From NCBI RefSeq assembly GCF_024637875.1, contig NZ_CP102451.1, positions 1,739,001 through 1,803,000 on the forward strand: DNA of 64,000 nt, given 5' to 3'. The notes beneath the pieces were generated by a model. The model was not told the DNA's origin and searched no databases. It was given only the letters and a program-made list of their open reading frames with translations. The stretch comes from Vagococcus luciliae. GTDB taxonomy: Bacteria > Bacillota > Bacilli > Lactobacillales > Vagococcaceae. Within the stretch, counting starts at the first letter, position 1; every line of letters begins with the position of its first letter. Position numbers and translations under genes: made by a program. This document shows, in pieces, positions 29,704 through 40,156 of the stretch.

Positions 29704-30873
29704 TTATTTACCTGTTAAATCTTCACCTAACACATCACCTAATGTAAAGCCTGTTGACTCTTCTGGCATAACATAATCGTCTTCTTCTACGACTACTTCG
29801 TCTTCTTTTTCTTGTAGGGCTTTAATGCTTAGTCCAATACGTCTATTCTCTTCAGACACATCAAGTACTTTCACTTGGACTACATCACCTTCATTTAATT
29901 CTTCATGAGGTGTTGCAATATGTTTATGTGAAATTTGAGAAATATGAACCAATCCTTCAACGCCTGGTAATACCTCAACGAATGCCCCAAACGTTGTCAA
30001 TCGTTTCACTGTTCCTTCCAAGACTGAACCAACACTTGCTTTTGATTCAATATCATCCCATGGTCCAGGCAATGTTTCTTTAATTGACAATGACACACGT
30101 TCTTTTTCTGGATCAATGCTTAATACTTTTACGGTCACTTCTTCACCAGAAGTTAAAACATCTGATGGTTTTGACACATGAGCATGTGAAATTTCAGACA
30201 CATGAACTAATCCATCCACTCCACCTAAATCAACAAAAGCTCCAAAGTCTGTTAAACGAGCCACTTTACCAGTCACCACGTCACCGGCAACTAATTTACC
30301 AAAAACTTCTTCTTTTGCTTTTGCTTTTTCTGCTTCTAATACGGCTCTATGAGAAAGGATTAGACGGTTTTCTGATGGTTCAATTTCAACAATTTTAAAC
30401 GTTAAGGTTTGACCTTTGTATTCAGAAAAATCTGATACAAAGTGATCTGATACCATTGAAGCTGGAACAAACCCTCTCACTCCAACATCTACCACTAATC
30501 CACCTTTAACAACATCTGTTACAGGCCCTTCGATTAGCTCACCATCTTTAAATTTATCTTCAATTTCTTGCCATACTTTACGTGCATCTAAGCGACGTTT
30601 AGACAATAGATAGCTACCATTTTCTTTATCTTTTCCGATTTCAGAAATAACAACCAAATCCATAATATCACCAATTGAGACAACGTCTGTTACGTTTTCT
30701 ACTGGAATAGTTGATAATTCTTTTAAAGGAATAACACCTTCAACTCCAGCACCGATAATGCCAACAACAGCTTGTTTATTATCATCAACGGCTAAAATTT
30801 CGCCTTGTACTAAATCACCTACTCTTACATCTTGAACACTTTCAATTGCATCTAACATTGTTTCATCTGCCAT
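29704..30873 (-). CDS. rpsA: 30S ribosomal protein S1 homologue
   Basis: A 389-residue protein with four S1 RNA-binding domains at about 17-90, 105-175, 190-265 and 275-350, then an acidic tail. The last two carry the classic TDFGAFVDLGGVDGLVH and TTFGAFVEVLPGVEGLVH motifs. It is shorter than the six-domain proteobacterial S1, as usual in Firmicutes (YpfD-like), where its need for translation is debated. It lies between cmk and der in the conserved order. Confidence 0.94.
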   Translation of the reverse strand: MADETMLDAIESVQDVRVGDLVQGEILAVDDNKQAVVGIIGAGVEGVIPLKELSTIPVENVTDVVSIGDIMDLVVISEIGKDKENGSYLLSKRRLDARKVWQEIEDKFKDGELIEGPVTDVVKGGLVVDVGVRGFVPASMVSDHFVSDFSEYKGQTLTFKIVEIEPSENRLILSHRAVLEAEKAKAKEEVFGKLVAGDVVTGKVARLTDFGAFVDLGGVDGLVHVSEISHAHVSKPSDVLTSGEEVTVKVLSIDPEKERVSLSIKETLPGPWDDIESKASVGSVLEGTVKRLTTFGAFVEVLPGVEGLVHISQISHKHIATPHEELNEGDVVQVKVLDVSEENRRIGLSIKALQEKEDEVVVEEDDYVMPEESTGFTLGDVLGEDLTGK

Positions 30874-30957
30874 AATATCCTTATCCTCCTAAGCAACACT
30901 TACTTGATTTTTACTACTTACTTATATTCTACATAAAATAAAAAGACTTTACTAGTA

Positions 30958-31647
30958 TTATCTATTATTTTGAGATGAAATTACCTTTTTAAGTTCATTT
31001 TCTATAACTTTTACAACTTCTTCTATAGATAATCCTGTTGTATCCACTTTTATGGCATCATTTGCTTGAACTAAAGGAGACTCTTTCCGATGTGAGTCGT
31101 AATAATCCCTATCTTCTATTTCTTTTTGTAGTTCGTCTAAGCTTGTCATAATGCCTTTTGTTCTATTTTCTTTATAACGACGTTCCGCTCTTTCTTTAAC
31201 ACTTGCGACTAAAAATATTTTTAAATCCGCATCCGGTAAGACAACCGTTCCAATATCTCGACCATCCATCACAATATTTTGCGAAGCTGATATATTTTTT
31301 TGACGATTAACTAATTCGTGTCTAACTTCTTTAATAGCCGCCACTTCAGACACATGGTTTGTTACGTCTGGCATACGAATCGCATCTGTTACATCCACTC
31401 CATTAGCATAAACATGTTGAATGCCTTCAACATAATCAAAAGAAATCTTTAGATGAGATAAAGCATTCATTAATTCATCAGTGTTTTTTAAATTAATTTT
31501 ATGTTCTAAAGCATGATACGTCACAACGCGATACATTGCGCCTGTATCACAATAAATATATCCCATTTTTTTGGCTAAAATTTTTGCTACCGTACTTTTT
31601 CCAGCAGATGCTGGTCCATCAATTGCCACTTGAATCTGTTTACTCAT
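30958..31647 (-). CDS. cmk: Cytidylate kinase
   Basis: Phosphorylates CMP and dCMP; 229 residues. The P-loop is GPASAGKST at the N terminus. The CDTGAMYR motif near residue 36 and the DGRDIGTVV segment that contacts the nucleotide are intact. The (d)CMP lid motif [10 protein letters not shown] is also present. It sits upstream of rpsA in the conserved cmk-rpsA-der block. Confidence 0.96.
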   Translation of the reverse strand: MSKQIQVAIDGPASAGKSTVAKILAKKMGYIYCDTGAMYRVVTYHALEHKINLKNTDELMNALSHLKISFDYVEGIQHVYANGVDVTDAIRMPDVTNHVSEVAAIKEVRHELVNRQKNISASQNIVMDGRDIGTVVLPDADLKIFLVASVKERAERRYKENRTKGIMTSLDELQKEIEDRDYYDSHRKESPLVQANDAIKVDTTGLSIEEVVKVIENELKKVISSQNNR

Positions 31648-31683
31648 CGACGTCTTTCCTCTTCCTTTTTACACTAATCAAAA

Positions 31684-31699
31684 AGCCGCCCTAAGACGA
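31684..31699 (-). terminator. Probable Rho-independent terminator
   Basis: On the minus strand GTCGTC-TTAG-GGCGGC (with two G.U pairs) followed by TTTTT, just after the LysM gene. Confidence 0.65.
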
Positions 31700-31711
31700 C
31701 TCAAATGATTG

Positions 31712-32362
31712 TTATTTCACTCTAATTGCTTGCCCCGGTTGAACATTTTCAGCTGTCACACCTGGATTTAATTGATAAAGTTGGTCTAAAGAAATACCAG
31801 CTTCTTGAGAAATTTTCCATAATGATCTTGTGCTATCTCCTTGACCATATGACACAGTTCCACCACCAGGGGTTTGAGATGCTGTTTGACCTTGATTTTG
31901 TTGTGTTGTATTATTTTGCTCTGTTTCAGTTTGAGCTTCTTGACCTCTTGTTGATGGGTCATTTTTAGGTACTTCCACGTCACTAAAAGATTCAGAAGTG
32001 CTTTCTACAGTAGTAGATGAAGATTCTGTCATTTCAGTACTAGATTTTGCTGACTCTGTTGATTTTGTTTCAGATTCTTTTGTAGTGCTACTACTAACAA
32101 CACTCGTTGAACTAGTTGGTGATGCCGTTTTCCCACTATTTAAATTTCCACTCATTTGAGAATAAATAATGGCACCAGTAGGAATTAAGACAATCAAAAA
32201 TAATATCACAATAATACTGACTACAAACCAAGTTCTTTTTTCAGATTTAGAACGTCTATTAGTTCTTGAACCATCATCTTCATATATTTCTTGATCCCAA
32301 GATTCTTGCTCGTTTAATTCTTCTTTTTTATCTTCTGTTAAATTATTCTTATCCTTACTCAA
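31712..32362 (-). CDS. LysM-domain surface protein, SAG1386/EF1546 type
   Basis: A 216-residue single-pass protein. Residues 1-42 are a highly charged cytoplasmic part, about 43-66 a membrane helix, about 70-160 a Ser/Thr-rich extracellular linker, and about 165-214 a LysM domain (TRSLWKISQEAGISLDQLYQLNPG). It should bind peptidoglycan. The start is TTG at 32362 with GAGGAGGT eight bases upstream. The low-complexity linker is a wall-spanning feature. It lies in the conserved recQ-LysM-cmk order. Confidence 0.88.
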   Translation of the reverse strand: MSKDKNNLTEDKKEELNEQESWDQEIYEDDGSRTNRRSKSEKRTWFVVSIIVILFLIVLIPTGAIIYSQMSGNLNSGKTASPTSSTSVVSSSTTKESETKSTESAKSSTEMTESSSTTVESTSESFSDVEVPKNDPSTRGQEAQTETEQNNTTQQNQGQTASQTPGGGTVSYGQGDSTRSLWKISQEAGISLDQLYQLNPGVTAENVQPGQAIRVK

Positions 32363-32431
32363 AAATACTACCTCCTCAAAATATCTGAAACCATTTTATC
32401 ATAATTAGCACAATATGTCGCTCTAAAACCT

Positions 32432-33859
32432 TTAAAAAAACATTTTTTCTAATTTATCTTGTGAATTTATGAATGTTACTTCTTTTTTTTCTTCTGTTCT
32501 AAACACATTGATATCAGGTTGGTCATGTTGGCAATTATCACAACAACTCTGCTGTCCATTATCTTGGTGTTCACCAAAATAATGTTGTATTAACTCACGC
32601 CTACAATTGCTACTCTGACAATATTCTATCATGTTATAAAGGTTTAATTCATGTTGTCTCTTCTTTCTCATTAAGTTTTCTTTATAAAAAAGCCACCCTT
32701 GATGGGTCATGTCAATTTGATTCAACCATTTTTTTTGTCCTTCAGTCATAGCTAACTCAAATATTTTTCGTTCTTCAACAGATTTATTTTCTAAAAATAA
32801 TAAATCCTCTTTTTCTTGATATGTTTGCTCCTGCAAGAAAAAATGAATCTGTTCATCACCAGGTTGGTATAAAATTAAAGATAAACTTTGGTGACCATCT
32901 CGACCCGCACGACCTGATTCCTGAACAAAATTTTCTAAGCTATTTGGCAAATGATAATGAATCACAAATCGAATATTCACCTTATTAATTCCCATGCCAA
33001 ATGCACTCGTTGCACACAATACACGTACCTCGTCATAAATAAATTGCTCCTGAATTCGAATACGATCATCATTAGACAAATCAGCATGATAGCTTTGTAC
33101 GGTATAGGGAAGCCTTTGATTGAGCCATTCAGCCACTCTATCTGCTTCTTTTTTACTAGAAAAATAAATGATTCCCGGTACTTGTTTATCTGTCAAAAAA
33201 GACTCTAAGTAAAGGAGTTTATCATCTGTTTCAACTACTTTGTAATAAATATTTTCACGATTCACCGACTCACAAATCTCTACATACTGATTTTCTTCAA
33301 ATAATTGCTCACAAATATCTTTCTTCACTTCATCAGTCGCTGTAGCAGTCAATGCTAAAATCAAAGGATTTCCTAATTGATTTTTAATCGTTTTTAACGC
33401 CAAATAACTTGGTCTAAAATCATGACCCCATTGGGAAATGCAATGTGCTTCATCAACAACAAGTAAGCTGATATGTAATAATTTAAAACAAGCTAGTATA
33501 TCAGGTTGGCTTAAGGATTCTGGACTGATAAAAATAAAACGATATTGATTTAGATGACTTAACACATATTTTTTTGACCGTTTTTCTAATAAACTATTTA
33601 TTGCTATGACTGATTTTTCACCTTGTTTTCTTAAAAGAGATACCTGATCTTCCATTAAAGAAATTAGAGGAGACACAACAATCGTTTGTCCATTATTTTG
33701 ATAGTAACTTGGAAATTGATAACACAAAGATTTTCCAGCCCCTGTTGGCAAAATAGATAGAGTTGATTGTCCATTTAAGATAGACTCAATAGTTTCTTTT
33801 TGCCCCTTATGAAACATGTCAAACCCAAATCTTTGTTTTAAAAATCTATCTAATTCCAC
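32432..33859 (-). CDS. recQ: RecQ-family ATP-dependent DNA helicase
   Basis: A 475-residue short RecQ (RecS-like). Walker A is TGAGKS near residue 40 and the DEAH box lies near residue 136. SAT-type motif TATAT and motif [11 protein letters not shown] are present. A cysteine cluster (NCRREL ... CCDNC) gives the RecQ zinc-binding module, and an HRDC domain is lacking. The GTG start overlaps the upstream ypbB stop by one base (TAGTG), so the two are translationally coupled. Confidence 0.94.
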   Translation of the reverse strand: MELDRFLKQRFGFDMFHKGQKETIESILNGQSTLSILPTGAGKSLCYQFPSYYQNNGQTIVVSPLISLMEDQVSLLRKQGEKSVIAINSLLEKRSKKYVLSHLNQYRFIFISPESLSQPDILACFKLLHISLLVVDEAHCISQWGHDFRPSYLALKTIKNQLGNPLILALTATATDEVKKDICEQLFEENQYVEICESVNRENIYYKVVETDDKLLYLESFLTDKQVPGIIYFSSKKEADRVAEWLNQRLPYTVQSYHADLSNDDRIRIQEQFIYDEVRVLCATSAFGMGINKVNIRFVIHYHLPNSLENFVQESGRAGRDGHQSLSLILYQPGDEQIHFFLQEQTYQEKEDLLFLENKSVEERKIFELAMTEGQKKWLNQIDMTHQGWLFYKENLMRKKRQHELNLYNMIEYCQSSNCRRELIQHYFGEHQDNGQQSCCDNCQHDQPDINVFRTEEKKEVTFINSQDKLEKMFF

Positions 33860-34905
33860 TACTTATCCCCCTTTTTTCCCAACAAATAAAATTGATAAAA
33901 CTTAAACTCATAAAATTTTAAGGTCGGTATCTTTGAGACGACTTGTGAATACTTCCAACTCTTATAATTTGGGTATTCTTTAAGATAATCTTCTAAATGT
34001 TGATACACTTCTTTTGGTATATAAGACATGTATTCATCAGACGGCTTACTCATACTTATTTCAATAAAATGATCCATAATAGTACTTTCCTTCAGACGTC
34101 TCATATGTGCCACTTGTTTAATAGTATGCCCTTTTGATAGTAAATAATCAGTTAAATCAACTGTATCTTGCTCTCTTTCTTTTTCTACCATATCAACTAG
34201 CGAGTTCATCAATATATAATGATCACAAGATTCATTTATCTGTATCAACATTTTATGAAGTGCACTTTTATAAAGTAGATACGCATATACTTTATCATAA
34301 TTTTTTTGTAAAGCTAACTGGGACAAGGTATAACCAACCACCTCATGACCAACTAATTGTCCTACCAAAATATCTTGCTCATCTTCAGTTAAACACTTGA
34401 TCAATTGCTTCCATTCGCTAAAAAATTCTTTTACTAACTGATCACTATTATGTTGAAATAACCATTGTTTGACTTTTAACTGGTGTATAGGATCATTATC
34501 AATTGGTAAATAATTTGCGTTCTGATAACTTTTATAAGAAATAACCTGTGACACGAACAATAAACGTTGCCAAAATACGTCATCATATTTATAAAAATGA
34601 AATTCTTTGATAGAAAGTTGAGATAATACGTTATATTTTAATATGTCTTTACCCTGATTCGTTATCTTAACCAATTGACTATCCATTTGCTGTAGATGAC
34701 CCATTTGAATCAGCGAATGAATACTTGAATTAAATTGCGACTTAGATAATTTAGGAAACAAACAAAAATAATCTAGTAGAGTGTATAATTTTCCGTAACT
34801 CAAAACAGAGGTTGTTTTCTTACCTTTTAAAAGATGGTACAATGTAGAGTAGCGCATCACCTCACCTGATTTAAAACAATATAATATCACATCTTCTATG
34901 AACAA
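33859..34905 (-). CDS. YpbB-like helix-turn-helix protein
   Basis: A 348-residue protein with an HTH-like C-terminal segment ([25 protein letters not shown] near residues 254-278), as in the YpbB family and the C-terminal domain of some RecQ proteins. The remainder is helical and rich in Tyr/Lys. The start is probably TTG at 34905 after GAGGTGA. The fixed pairing with recQ in Firmicutes suggests a partner in helicase function. This is inference. Confidence 0.85.
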   Translation of the reverse strand: MFIEDVILYCFKSGEVMRYSTLYHLLKGKKTTSVLSYGKLYTLLDYFCLFPKLSKSQFNSSIHSLIQMGHLQQMDSQLVKITNQGKDILKYNVLSQLSIKEFHFYKYDDVFWQRLLFVSQVISYKSYQNANYLPIDNDPIHQLKVKQWLFQHNSDQLVKEFFSEWKQLIKCLTEDEQDILVGQLVGHEVVGYTLSQLALQKNYDKVYAYLLYKSALHKMLIQINESCDHYILMNSLVDMVEKEREQDTVDLTDYLLSKGHTIKQVAHMRRLKESTIMDHFIEISMSKPSDEYMSYIPKEVYQHLEDYLKEYPNYKSWKYSQVVSKIPTLKFYEFKFYQFYLLGKKGDK

Positions 34906-34932
34906 AAACTATCACCTCAAAGGAGTTTTTTT

Positions 34933-35139
34933 ATGTTATGTAAAATTATACCAGAAAAATGCATTGCTTGTGGCTTGTGTCAATTAAAAGCACCAGATGT
35001 TTTTGATTACTATGACAATGGCATCGTACGATTCAAAGACAGCGATCAATTAGAAATTAATTTTAAAGAACCATTACCTGAAGAAATATTATCTGCTTAT
35101 CAAAAGTGCCCTACTCGTGCTATTGAATTAAAAAAATAA
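34933..35139 (+). CDS. fer: Ferredoxin, single [4Fe-4S] cluster
   Basis: A 68-residue electron carrier. CIACGLC gives three cluster cysteines near the N terminus and the fourth is in CPTRAI near residue 58. This is the one-cluster Bacillus type, not the two-cluster clostridial type. The start follows AAAGGAG by seven bases. It is divergent from ypbB-recQ, the same neighbourhood as fer in Bacillus. Confidence 0.93.
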   Translation: MLCKIIPEKCIACGLCQLKAPDVFDYYDNGIVRFKDSDQLEINFKEPLPEEILSAYQKCPTRAIELKK

Positions 35140-35173
35140 ACCTACCAGCTTTCTGAAATGAAAGCTGTAGGTT
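35140..35173. terminator. Bidirectional Rho-independent terminator
   Basis: A stem of 12-14 pairs with one mismatch around TGAAAT; T7 follows on the plus strand and the minus strand also has a T-rich tail. Confidence 0.87.
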
Positions 35174-35176
35174 TTT

Positions 35177-37039
35177 TTAATTCGGTAATACTTTTAATAC
35201 TTCTGTTGCTACTAGTTCACTAAAATATTCCCCACCATTTGGAACCAAATGAATACCATCTTCATCAAACCATTCTCTATGACCTTCTGCATAAGATTTC
35301 CAATCAATCAAATGGGCATTATTATATTTAGCAGCAGCCTTAGCTAACGTATCATTTACAGATGCTTGCCAGGGTCTATCAACTAAAGTATTGACAAAAA
35401 AGACTGACCTATTACCAAGTTGCTGCATCATTTTATCAATATCACTTTCTTTAAAACTTCCATTTGTACCTAAAACGACTAATACCACGTCACCAAGCTG
35501 TTTATTTTTATTTAACTTTTCAAAAATCTCTTGACTATCAACTAATTGACGACCAACTTCTGCGTCAATATGACTCTTTGGAAAATAAGTTTGTAATTCT
35601 GGTGCAGCACTCAGTAACACAGAATCTCCTACAGCCCCCAGAGAAACTTTAGCAATTTTCTCTTTTTGAACGGAACTAAGACCTGCAGGTGAGTCTGTTT
35701 CTGAGCTATCAGACGTTTCTGTCGTACTTTTTTGTTCGCTACTAGATGTATTAGTCGTTGACGTGGCTTTTTTCTCACTCGATTGAGATAACTCTTTGTT
35801 ATGCTGTTCAACAGCCTGTTTATTTTGCTCTAATTTCTTTTGAAGTGCAACAGCAGAATCCATTTTACCTGATGGCGAAACAGCGACACCATATACAAAG
35901 GTTCCTAAAAATAATACTAGTACCACTAAAACGGGAATATTTTTTTTGAAAAGTGATTCAATTAACCCAATCAACTCTTTCATAGTACCAACTCGTCTTA
36001 AACGACTGACTAAACGATACGTTAACTCAGATAAGATACCAATGATCACTAACTGAATCACGCCATGCATGAGAGCGTTCGTTCCATCCCATTTTAATTG
36101 ATCTGTATACACAACCATAACAGGTAATTGCCATAAATAAATTTCATAACTTCTAGAGCCTATCCAACGAATGATTGGATTAGTTAACGCGTTACTAAAT
36201 CCTTCTATTTCGACAATTAATCCTAAAACAATCATTGCAATCACACTGAATAACAACATACCACCACGATAAACAAAAGCATTATTATCAGAAAAAAGAA
36301 CAAACGACCCTATTATTAAAATAAGTCCAGTGATAAAAACTAATAGTTTTTTTCCAAAATGAATTGATGTTATTCTTTCTTCTTGCGTTCTTAATAAAAA
36401 AGCTAAGGATGACCCTAACATGACCGAAAAAAGTCGTGTATCTGTTCCATAATAAATGCGATTAATGGATTCTGGTGTATAAAATGCCATCATCAACACA
36501 GCCGATAATCCAGTGATAAATAAAATAAATTGATTTATTTTTTTATAATCTTTTACTTTATACAATAAAATCGCTAAAATAATTGGCCAAAATAGATAAA
36601 ACTGCCCCTCAATCGATAGAGACCACAAATGTGTAAAAGGTGACTCATTCGAAAAACGATCGAAATAAGAAAAACCATTCGCTATCTGCCAAAAATTATT
36701 AACATTAAATAAACTCGAGGCAATAATTGCTTTAAAATTTAATAAGTATTTGCGAGAAATAAATGCAAACACGCTTCCTGTTACAATAAAGAGAACAATT
36801 AAGGAAGGATAAATTCGCTTGACTCGTCTAAAATAAAAATCGCGAATTTTAATTTTTTGTCTACTTTCCCACTCAAATAGGAGTATGTCTGTCATTAAAT
36901 AGCCTGAAATGACAAAAAATAAAGGAACTCCTAAAAAACCTCCTGATACCGATTGGGGCATCAAATGGTATAGGATGACCCCGATGACTGCGATTGCCCT
37001 TAAGCCATCAATCCCTTTGATATATTTTCTTTTGCGCAT
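35177..37039 (-). CDS. Acyltransferase-3/SGNH membrane protein, OatA-like
   Basis: A 620-residue protein. An N-terminal acyltransferase-3 domain of ten or more helices (about 1-370) has IDGLRAIAVIGVILYH at its start, with the catalytic histidine. A further helix and Ser/Thr/Lys-rich linker follow. The C-terminal extracellular SGNH domain (about 455-620) has the GDS serine and the DGIHLVPNG Asp-His pair. This is the arrangement of peptidoglycan O-acetyltransferase OatA, which protects against lysozyme. Related proteins acylate other glycans, so OatA is a good guess only. The ATG at 37039 has GGAG seven bases upstream. Confidence 0.88.
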   Translation of the reverse strand: MRKRKYIKGIDGLRAIAVIGVILYHLMPQSVSGGFLGVPLFFVISGYLMTDILLFEWESRQKIKIRDFYFRRVKRIYPSLIVLFIVTGSVFAFISRKYLLNFKAIIASSLFNVNNFWQIANGFSYFDRFSNESPFTHLWSLSIEGQFYLFWPIILAILLYKVKDYKKINQFILFITGLSAVLMMAFYTPESINRIYYGTDTRLFSVMLGSSLAFLLRTQEERITSIHFGKKLLVFITGLILIIGSFVLFSDNNAFVYRGGMLLFSVIAMIVLGLIVEIEGFSNALTNPIIRWIGSRSYEIYLWQLPVMVVYTDQLKWDGTNALMHGVIQLVIIGILSELTYRLVSRLRRVGTMKELIGLIESLFKKNIPVLVVLVLFLGTFVYGVAVSPSGKMDSAVALQKKLEQNKQAVEQHNKELSQSSEKKATSTTNTSSSEQKSTTETSDSSETDSPAGLSSVQKEKIAKVSLGAVGDSVLLSAAPELQTYFPKSHIDAEVGRQLVDSQEIFEKLNKNKQLGDVVLVVLGTNGSFKESDIDKMMQQLGNRSVFFVNTLVDRPWQASVNDTLAKAAAKYNNAHLIDWKSYAEGHREWFDEDGIHLVPNGGEYFSELVATEVLKVLPN

Positions 37040-37159
37040 GTTCATACTCCTCTATAAAAAAACGATATATAACATATATTAAATTAAGTTTACAAATATT
37101 TCAAACATATTTGTCTAATTTTTATATTTTCTTATAAACTATTTTAACGATAACAAAAA

Positions 37160-37180
37160 AACAACCATCATCTGGCTGTT
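37160..37180 (-). terminator. Rho-independent terminator after ribU
   Basis: AACAGCC pairs with GGTTGTT on the minus strand, followed by a T7 run (plus-strand A run 37154-37160). Confidence 0.82.
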
Positions 37181-37187
37181 TAATAAC

Positions 37188-37766
37188 TTAATTTCTAACT
37201 TTTTTTGCGAGTCTTTTTTCAAGTACTGGTATGACTTTTTTGTAAACAACAAAGAATGCCACCCCAACTGCTGTTCCTTTAATTAGGTTAAATGGTATAA
37301 TTCCGTAAAGAATCATGGTTGCAATAGACATACCAAAATCCATTCCCAGTACATTTAAATAAAATGGTGTAATAACAAAATAATTTGCTACACTCATGAA
37401 AATTGTCATTGAAACTGTGGCATAAATAATGCCTTTAACTAAATTTTTATTTGTATGTTGTTTTTTCATTAAACTATAAATTGGTAACAAATAACATACT
37501 GTTGCTAAGAATCCTGCACCATTTCCGATTAACGCACCAAGATTCCCACCGCTTGTCACAAAATTTAATGTCGAACGAATAAATGCAACCAAAATACCAC
37601 TAATTGGGCCATATAAAAAAGTGCCAATTAAAATAGGTATATCGCTAAAATCTAATTTTAACCAACCAAATACTGGTAAAATTGGTATCTCAAGAAACAT
37701 TAAAAGATACGCAATCCCTGCTAATAGTGATAATGTCACCATTTTTTCTGTCTTACCTGTGTTCAT
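37188..37766 (-). CDS. ribU: Riboflavin ECF transporter substrate-binding subunit RibU
   Basis: A 192-residue S component of an energy-coupling-factor transporter with six membrane helices. The riboflavin-type features are GWLKLDFSDIPILIG and the FVTSGG segment. It needs the shared EcfA/A'/T module, which is not in this window. The FMN riboswitch in its leader supports riboflavin or FMN specificity. The ribosome site is GGGGGA, nine bases before the ATG. Confidence 0.95.
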   Translation of the reverse strand: MNTGKTEKMVTLSLLAGIAYLLMFLEIPILPVFGWLKLDFSDIPILIGTFLYGPISGILVAFIRSTLNFVTSGGNLGALIGNGAGFLATVCYLLPIYSLMKKQHTNKNLVKGIIYATVSMTIFMSVANYFVITPFYLNVLGMDFGMSIATMILYGIIPFNLIKGTAVGVAFFVVYKKVIPVLEKRLAKKVRN

Positions 37767-37827
37767 AAGAAAATCCCCCTATTCAGGACCATCCCCGGAA
37801 AAGACTTGGATCAAGTACACAAAAAAA

Positions 37828-37862
37828 CTGCTTTCTTGCCGTTTACGCGCGCAAAAAAACAG
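37828..37862 (-). terminator. Riboswitch-controlled terminator before ribU
   Basis: A 12-pair stem (37828-37839 with 37851-37862, two G.U pairs) followed on the minus strand by T7, between the FMN aptamer and the ribU start: the expression platform. Confidence 0.85.
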
Positions 37863-37890
37863 TGGTTTACTTGATTGTATACTCAAATAA

Positions 37891-38022
37891 GCCCTATCTT
37901 CTTTACTCCAGACTCTAACTGTCGGTATTGGAATTTCACCAAATCGGCCATTCATCATAAGATAAATGGTTCGTGGACTTTAACCACCGGTCGGGAATTA
38001 CACCCTGCCCGTGAAGACGACC
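37891..38022 (-). ncRNA. FMN riboswitch (RFN element)
   Basis: On the minus strand the aptamer runs from the GGTCGTC...GGGCAGGGTG segment at 38022 to AAGATAGGGC at 37891. The internal CCCGACCGG, the GATTTGGTGAAATTCC arm and the AGTCTGG...GAAGATA closing strand match the RFN consensus. FMN binding should favour the terminator at 37828-37862 and shut off ribU. Confidence 0.95.
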
Positions 38023-38042
38023 TTTAATATTTTTATAATTTT

Positions 38043-38070
38043 ATTATATCCTATTTATTTAAAAAATCAA
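38043..38070 (-). promoter_or_regulatory. Promoter of the ribU leader
   Basis: TTGATT (38065-38070), 16 bases, TATAAT (38043-38048) on the minus strand, about 20 bases before the aptamer. Confidence 0.75.
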
Positions 38071-38077
38071 TAAAAAC

Positions 38078-38800
38078 TTACTCTTTATTAGCTAAAACAT
38101 ATAACTGACTCACTTCTTTTTTAGTTAATTCTCTGTAATCGCCAGGATTTAACCCAATTAAATCAAGAGTTCCAACTTTTTCACGTTTCAATTTCATTAC
38201 TGGAAATCCAACAACAGACAACATATTCTTCACTTGATGATTACGGCCTTCATGAATAATCAATTCCACGACTGACGTTCCTTTTCTATGATCAGTTGAT
38301 AGCACTTTAAATCTAGCTGGTGCCGTTTTTCGCCCTTCAATACGAATACCATTACGTAATGGTTTTAACGCCTCTTTTGTTGCAATACCTTTTACTTTTG
38401 CTACGTAAACTTTATCAATCTCATGTTTTGGATGAGTCAATAAATTGGCAAACTCGCCATCATTAGTCATTAATAATAAACCAGATGTATCATAATCTAG
38501 ACGTCCCACTGGGAAAATACGTTCAGGTACTCTGGTAAAGTAGTCATTAACGACTGGACGATCTTTATCATCTGAAACAGCTGAAATGACATTTTTTGGT
38601 TTGTAAAATAAATAATAAACTGGCTGTTCTTGATAAATTGGAACTCCATCAACTTCAATTTTATCAGATGGGTTCACTTTAACACCTAATTCTGTTACTT
38701 TCTTTCCATTAACTGTCACACGCCCTGCTTGGATTAATTCTTCTGATTTCCTTCTTGAAGCCACACCACAATGTGCCATCACTTTTTGTAATCGTTCCAT
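38078..38800 (-). CDS. rluB: 23S rRNA pseudouridine synthase RluB
   Basis: A 240-residue RsuA/RluB-type enzyme. The N-terminal S4 domain starts MERLQKVMAHCGVASRRKSE. The catalytic aspartate is in GRLDYDTSGLLL. GRNHQVKNML lies in the C-terminal part. The ATG at 38800 gives the usual family start. A GTG at 38809 overlapping the scpB stop (GTGA) is an alternative. It follows scpA-scpB, the standard Firmicute order. Confidence 0.93.
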   Translation of the reverse strand: MERLQKVMAHCGVASRRKSEELIQAGRVTVNGKKVTELGVKVNPSDKIEVDGVPIYQEQPVYYLFYKPKNVISAVSDDKDRPVVNDYFTRVPERIFPVGRLDYDTSGLLLMTNDGEFANLLTHPKHEIDKVYVAKVKGIATKEALKPLRNGIRIEGRKTAPARFKVLSTDHRKGTSVVELIIHEGRNHQVKNMLSVVGFPVMKLKREKVGTLDLIGLNPGDYRELTKKEVSQLYVLANKE

Positions 38801-38805
38801 TCTTT

Positions 38806-39396
38806 TCACTCTTCTTTCTTCTCATCAAATTGCTCTTTAAATCGGTCAAAAAATAAATTGGTTGACTCATTATCTTCATCTAATTCTCCATCCAACTCAT
38901 GAATATCTGGTAAATCATCCATACTTTTTAATCCAAAATAATCAAAAAAGTAAGCCGTTGTTCCGTATAAAATTGCTCGTCCAGGACCTTCTACTCGTCC
39001 CTTTTCTTCAATCAACTGTTTATGTACTAATCGTTGGATTGAACCAGAACTTTGAACCCCTCTAATCTGTTCAATTTCTGAACGAGTAATGGGTTGCTTA
39101 TAAGCAATAATAGCTAACGTTTCTAAAGCTATTTTTGATAATTTTTGATTAACAGATGACTGTGCGTAATGTTTTAATAATTCTGCCATTTTCTTTTTAG
39201 TTGTCATCATAAATCGGTCGCCAATTTCTAAAATAGTCAAGGCACTACTAGTATCTATATCATATTTTTCTTTTAATTTTTCTACAGCTTGATAAACGTC
39301 TGCTGTTGTTTCTTGTGTTATATGGCTTAATTCACTAATACGAATGCCTTCTTCACCTGAAACAAATAATAATGCTTCAATTTTCTGAACTAACAT
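38806..39396 (-). CDS. scpB: Segregation and condensation protein B
   Basis: A 196-residue winged-helix protein of the SMC-ScpA-ScpB condensin, with the characteristic ALETLAIIAYKQPITRSEIEQIRGV motif in the centre. The C terminus is acidic and variable. It overlaps scpA by 20 bases, implying coupled translation of the two kleisin-complex partners. Confidence 0.96.
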   Translation of the reverse strand: MLVQKIEALLFVSGEEGIRISELSHITQETTADVYQAVEKLKEKYDIDTSSALTILEIGDRFMMTTKKKMAELLKHYAQSSVNQKLSKIALETLAIIAYKQPITRSEIEQIRGVQSSGSIQRLVHKQLIEEKGRVEGPGRAILYGTTAYFFDYFGLKSMDDLPDIHELDGELDEDNESTNLFFDRFKEQFDEKKEE

Positions 39397-40147
39397 CTGT
39401 TGTACCTTCTTTTTTATAAATCTTAATCATATCATCGCTACTTGATTGTTTCACAACCAACTCTCTATTTTTTATTAACTCTAATATAGCTAAAAACGTC
39501 ATGACAATTTCTGAGCGTATATAATGAGTAAATAAATCTGTAAATAACACAGACTCTCCACTAGATAACTTCTCTACCTTAGACATCACAAAACCAATTC
39601 GATCATCAATTGTATAATCTTCCATGACTATATTTGTCTCAAGTGGTTCCATCTCTTTAGCTCGCATCATCACATCATGTATCGCTAAAAATAAATCAAT
39701 GGTTGTTATTTCATTTGGTTCAAGTGGCACTGCTTCTTTTTGATACATGGATAAATCAGTGGCTTCTTTCGTAAAATAATCACCACGTTCTGTTTCCATT
39801 TCTTTAAGCACAGTGGCAACATACTTAAATTTCTTATAATCAAGTAATTGCTGAACCAATGCCTCTCTTGGATCAACTGCTTCGAATTCATTATCTTCAG
39901 CTAGCTCTATGACTTCTTGCGGTAATAACATCTTACTTTTTATCGACATCAAAGTAGCTGCCATTACTAAAAATTCCCCTGCAATCTCCAAATCAAGCGT
40001 ACGCATCGTTTGAATGTATGTCATATATTGCTCTGTAATCTCAGCAATTGGAATATCATAAATATCTATTTCCAAAGTTTTAATCAAATGAAGCAGCAAA
40101 TCAAGTGGCCCTTCAAAAATATCCAATTTTACCTGTAATTCTTCCAT
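39377..40147 (-). CDS. scpA: Segregation and condensation protein A (kleisin)
   Basis: A 256-residue kleisin. The N-terminal LDIFEGPLDLLLHLIKTLEIDIYDIPIAEITEQY segment binds the SMC neck, and the C-terminal winged helix binds the SMC head. The middle part is acidic and variable. It is the first gene of scpA-scpB-rluB and begins nine bases after the xerD stop, so it may be read from the xerD promoter. Confidence 0.96.
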   Translation of the reverse strand: MEELQVKLDIFEGPLDLLLHLIKTLEIDIYDIPIAEITEQYMTYIQTMRTLDLEIAGEFLVMAATLMSIKSKMLLPQEVIELAEDNEFEAVDPREALVQQLLDYKKFKYVATVLKEMETERGDYFTKEATDLSMYQKEAVPLEPNEITTIDLFLAIHDVMMRAKEMEPLETNIVMEDYTIDDRIGFVMSKVEKLSSGESVLFTDLFTHYIRSEIVMTFLAILELIKNRELVVKQSSSDDMIKIYKKEGTTDVSSEN

Positions 40148-40156
40148 TTTGTCCCC